Shown: positions 60,240-64,000 of the stretch, piece by piece
How the letters are laid out: the number at the start of each line of letters is the position of its first letter
Numbering within the stretch: position 1 is the stretch's first letter
NCBI GenBank assembly: GCA_033239125.1
Contig: BSWB01000004.1
Coordinates: 125,249,235-125,313,234, forward strand
Reading direction: 5' to 3'
DNA: 64,000 nt
DNA from: Fagopyrum homotropicum
Lineage: Eukaryota > Streptophyta > Magnoliopsida > Caryophyllales > Polygonaceae
Made by a program: the position numbers and the translations under genes
Notes under the pieces: model-generated
Databases searched by the model: none
Told to the model about the DNA's origin: nothing
Seen by the model: the letters and a program-made list of their open reading frames with translations, nothing else

Positions 60240-63200
60240 TCATATTTTGAAGAATCTGTATCCATCCTCCGCACTTGTCATTCCTTCTTCCCAATCTCCC
60301 ATGCGGCGTCCACCAAACACCACTTGTTGGATGCCCACATATCTGATTTGCACCAGCACATCAATCAATCAGATTTTATGCTACAAAACACGATAATACT
60401 TACTCTTCTTTCTGCATTTTGAAGTATTGCAATAGAATGTATGTAGGGCAAGAGGTATAGTCCTCACTCTGAGCTTAACACGGTTAAGCAATTAAGAAGG
60501 ACGTCAATGGAGAAAAAGTCAGCTGTTCCGAGATCAACCCTGTTCACAAATGACAAATTATGCAAATAGGATCTTCAGCAGTAGAAACATGATAGCTTAG
60601 AATTATGCAAGGCGCAGGGAGTATGTATAGCTCGTACCAAACTCGTCCCCAGTTATCTTGAAATTCTACATCGCCTATGTCATGGAACGAGGAAGGCATG
60701 ACTTTAATGCCTTTGTCTGCATCATAAAGCGGATCATACTCCATTGAAGTGTTTGCCAACTACCCACATAAAAGAGAGATACATATATGATCTGCTACTC
60801 TTTAAGCAAGATATATAGATCTGGCTAATCTAACCAAATTCAAAAAGTGACGGCTGATGCCAAGGGAAACAGTTCAATAACTTCTACATTACCAAGTTCT
60901 GCCATCTAGTAGAAATACAACTGTAAAGTGACCATAAAAATCCTACCTGCAAATTAGAAGAATTGAAGGCCCCCAAACGTCCCATAACATACCAAGCCTG
61001 AATAACCTGTATTTGATTGATCATAGGGATTGAAGTTAACGATATGAGAAGCAACAAAAATAAACAGATATTTCTTATCATAACTGACAAAGTTCACAAG
61101 ATTCTCCATACACTTCCAATAACGTCAACATCTCGATCTGATGGGGATCCAAACAATTCAAACCATATATGTGAATCTACTGGATTGTAGCTGCACGTAA
61201 GGAATCACATGAGAATTAGAGTGACAGTTCTTTAAGAGAGAAACTATGCCAGGTACATCACATAATGCACTAGCAGGAAATTCAACTTTATTTGCAATTT
61301 GTATTATATATAACACCAGGCTATAAGGTCCCTGCTATGCACAGGATAAAAAGTGTCTTCAGGTTAAGACTTACAGTTAATTCAAAAGGTTGTCTTTCCA
61401 AATTATCCTCAAAAAAGTATGGTAATTATTAGTACAAATATTATATGAATGAAAAGTTTGGCTTGTATAACTACTTTAGTTCTTCTAAGATTTGCATTTC
61501 ACTGGTTGGTAGTTTTTCCAATATCATAATTAACGATGACAAAAATATCAAGTAATCTATATATTATACTAAATCAGAGGTAACAACACTTATGTGTTAC
61601 GCCACGTTCGTTTCGCCTGCGTTATGCCGTTGACGATTAAAGCCACATAATTCTTTTTTTTAAAAAACTTTATTTAGATTATATTTTACTTCCATTACCA
61701 TTAAAATTTCAATAATTATTAGATTTGAACATTGTAATTACTTTCTTATTTAATTTTTCGTATATATTAATTATTATACACTTCTCGTTTTTTAAACTCC
61801 AACCTAGAAAATTTAATATCAACCCCTTAATTAAAATTACTTTCTATATACTTTTATGGATAAAGAGTTCCTTTTATGTATTTCAATCCTTGTGTAAATT
61901 TTTCATATATTTTTGAGATTTAATTCTTATTTTTAGAAATTATTATATCCAGATATTTTAAAAGATCTCAATCCTTATTTAAAATAAAAGACTTATTATA
62001 TTATTTATTGGTACAGTTTATATATTTTTCAATCCTTATGTAATCATTTATATATACTTCTAGATTTAAATTTTCGTTAATGAAAGAATTTCACCCTTAC
62101 TTAAAATAAAAGACTTATTAAGTTATTTCTTTTTAGATTAGATACAACTTCTATAATTTTTATAACTTTTATTTAAGAAACATCTTACTTTCGTTTTGAT
62201 CACAACTTCTATTTAAATTATATTTTACTTTCTATTGTGATCTCGTTCCTTTTTACAAAAAATATTAAAGTAACTTCTATTAAATTATATCAGATTTTAA
62301 TTTCGTTGTAGCTACAACTTTTATTTAACTTAGATATCATGTCTACATTTTATATATGTCTAGTATTTATAAAATCAAAATAAACAAACTTAAATTCCAA
62401 AACTTTTTAAAAATAAAATAAATTGTTTATATTAGATCAACCTTTACAAGGTACAAGAATTAAAAAAATATATATTATAAATGTATAATGTTAGGTCATT
62501 CACAAAAGAAGGTTTTGCCGTGATAAATGATTTGATATAAAATGATTTGAGTATTTTAGGAGAAAAGGTTTTTGCCACAATAAAATTTTCTATTTGAAAT
62601 GATTTGATATTTTATTGAAAAATGCAAAGCCGTTTAGAAAAAGAACCAAACTCGCTAAAAATAATTATATTCTAAGCTTCTAAGCTTCTAAGCTTCTACC
62701 TTTTCTACCACTTTGAAACAATACAAGACCCCCCACTTTGAAACAATACAAGACCCTCTGCTTGATAGGAATATAACAACTTTGGTTCTACAATTTTTAG
62801 ACACTACCTTTACTTCTTATACATATAGATAAACATCAAATCACTTTAAATCAATAATTTATTATGGAAAAAACCTTATTTTATTACTTGCCTAACATTA
62901 GACATTTATATAACCTTCTTTCACATATGTAGATATAGAATATAGATATAGACTAGACTGATATCATCTGATATTACTCATATAGAATGACAAAAGAACA
63001 AGACTCAAAGTTCAGTGTAAACCTGATGACAACGATAAGCATAACATGGCATCTAGCATTAACAGTGCATAGTTTATATCCCTGATGACAACAATATGCA
63101 TAACAGGAGAGAAATCTTATCCAGAGCAGACAATCATCTTTCAATGACAGAGTCTACTCTCAGAAACACCTTCTCTCTTTTTCTTAACTTCTTTAGAGGA

Positions 63201-63561
63201 TATTAGTATCAAGTTAGATAAATCTGATTTAAAATTTCAAACTCCAGCAGAATGGGTTAATCATAGAATTGGGGAAGCCTTGCAAGACTTTCATTGGCAA
63301 TATAAAACAAAGTAAGAACAAAAACGGAAACAAAATTGAATACAAGGAAGCGATATTTTTTAGACGTGGGCAGCAGAAACACCACCAAATGGAGTTTTCA
63401 TGCATCATGTGGTGATGTGAAGACTAATTAGGAAACCAGTAGAAGGAAAATGATCATGCAACAAAGGCATCTTACTCTCTAAAGCTGACTTTGAAGGCAA
63501 GCACAGAGCCAGTCTTGGACTTGTTGAAGTCTCGGCCTTTCGTTCTAACTCTCTCCTCCAC
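60240..63561 (-). CDS. DUF3531-family protein gene, 3' part (six exons)
   Basis: Exons on the minus strand, in order: 63561-63476, 61190-61112, 61006-60947, 60759-60638, 60539-60468 and 60342-60240 (stop TGA at 60242-60240). All borders are GT/AG and all phases join: VSFRD is made across the first junction, RVWVD across the fourth and SSEYVGIQQ across the fifth. Conserved pieces are RTKGRDFNKSKTGS, HIWFELFGSPSDRDVDV, WYVMGRLGAFNSSNLQ, FQDNWGRVW, VDLGTADFFSIDVLL and QVVFGGRRMGDWEEG. From memory this matches plant and cyanobacterial DUF3531 proteins, thought to be plastid-located; function unknown. The N-terminal exons, including any transit peptide, lie beyond 63561 or off the window. The frame shown is intact. 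Confidence 0.8.
61191..63475 (-). other. Large AT-rich intron of the DUF3531-type gene
   Basis: About 2.3 kb, while the gene's other introns are about 100-190 bp. It contains strongly AT-rich sequence (61630-62500), a three-unit 10-bp repeat ctaagcttct near 62670-62697, a duplicated phrase of about 26 bp around ccactttgaaacaatacaag (near 62708 and 62734) and a repeated phrase gatgacaac.at..gcataac (near 63025 and 63084). This may be an old inserted element, but no ends were found. Confidence 0.6.
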
Positions 63562-64000
63562 CTTCAAGACAAATTTTAACCAGAGATTAATAGGGGTTAG
63601 TGATCCCAAAGAAGAATTATCTTTTAAAGTCCAATTACAATATAAGTAACATATGATTTAGACAGCACGAAGGATCATTTTTAGTTTATTGCAGACATAC
63701 CCTTACATATGAACAATTGTAATATTAGGATTTCACATGAATCATACAAAACTAGAGTACTGAACTTGCAAATGAACTAATCTCAGAGTTTCGCATCCTC
63801 TGTGTGAACTGCTGACGTCTCCCTAATTTTTTAATCTTGCAAGGATGTAGATTTCCACACATGTAGTATTCGTAATTTTTGTGCAGGTAGTAAGCATGAA
63901 TCTAATACAAATTGATGACACTCCAAATTTTGTCCATTACTTCTAAATTTGTAATGGATTTTGAACCAGTTAATTACTAACATTAACATGCACGGAATCG
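63562..64000. other. Right edge, probably upstream intron of the DUF3531-type gene
   Basis: The acceptor AG at 63562-63563 (minus strand) shows that another exon must lie further right. No coding exon was recognised in the remaining 440 bases. Confidence 0.4.

Overview
This is a window of nuclear DNA from a flowering plant, probably a eudicot. It has intron-rich genes with GT/AG splice sites, several plant retrotransposon lineages (Athila-type and chromodomain Ty3/gypsy, Ty1/copia, a LINE) and small TIR elements. Nothing prokaryotic is present. The species cannot be named from the sequence alone.

Layout. 1-4916 is the 5' part of an Athila-type element on the minus strand (RT, protease and gag, a tRNA-Asp-type primer site, and the 5' LTR at 3230-4916). 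4917-7443 has no recognisable gene. 7453-9089 is a 5'-truncated LINE on the minus strand with a poly(A) tail and a target-site duplication (TSD). 9420-29798 is one chromodomain Ty3/gypsy insertion on the minus strand, bounded by a perfect 5-bp TSD (attgg). It has been invaded twice: by a solo Athila-type LTR (12765-14476, TSD caagg) inside the integrase gene, and by a chimeric Athila-type element (17531-28145, plus strand) that replaced its gag start, primer site and part of its 5' LTR. 31.5-42.5 kb is an apparently intact host gene for the WD40 p80 (B) subunit of katanin, in 18 recognised coding exons. 42.5-46.5 kb is intergenic and holds a probable non-autonomous hAT element (44994-45887). 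46562-56.7 kb is a decayed Ty1/copia element on the plus strand. It is interrupted by a truncated copia element on the other strand (about 47113-51160) and by a solo chromovirus LTR (51726-53666, TSD ccttc). 57275-58.4 kb looks like a further LTR. A short TIR element (58541-58779) sits between TA microsatellites. 60240-63561 is the 3' part of a second host gene on the minus strand, which I assembled exon by exon. It most resembles the plant DUF3531 family.

Only the two host genes look functional. Every retroelement coding region carries stops, frameshifts or deletions. The nested TSDs give a relative order of insertion: copia before the chromovirus solo LTR, and chromovirus before the two Athila-type insertions.

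The most unusual signal is a set of short GC-rich hairpin words repeated many times inside the retroelements: CCACG-RC-CGTGG in one Athila-type LTR family, CCTCG-AC-CGAGG in the other Athila-type family, and CGCAGGGGCGG in the chromovirus LTRs. In the two Athila families the stem is kept by a compensating A:T to T:A swap.
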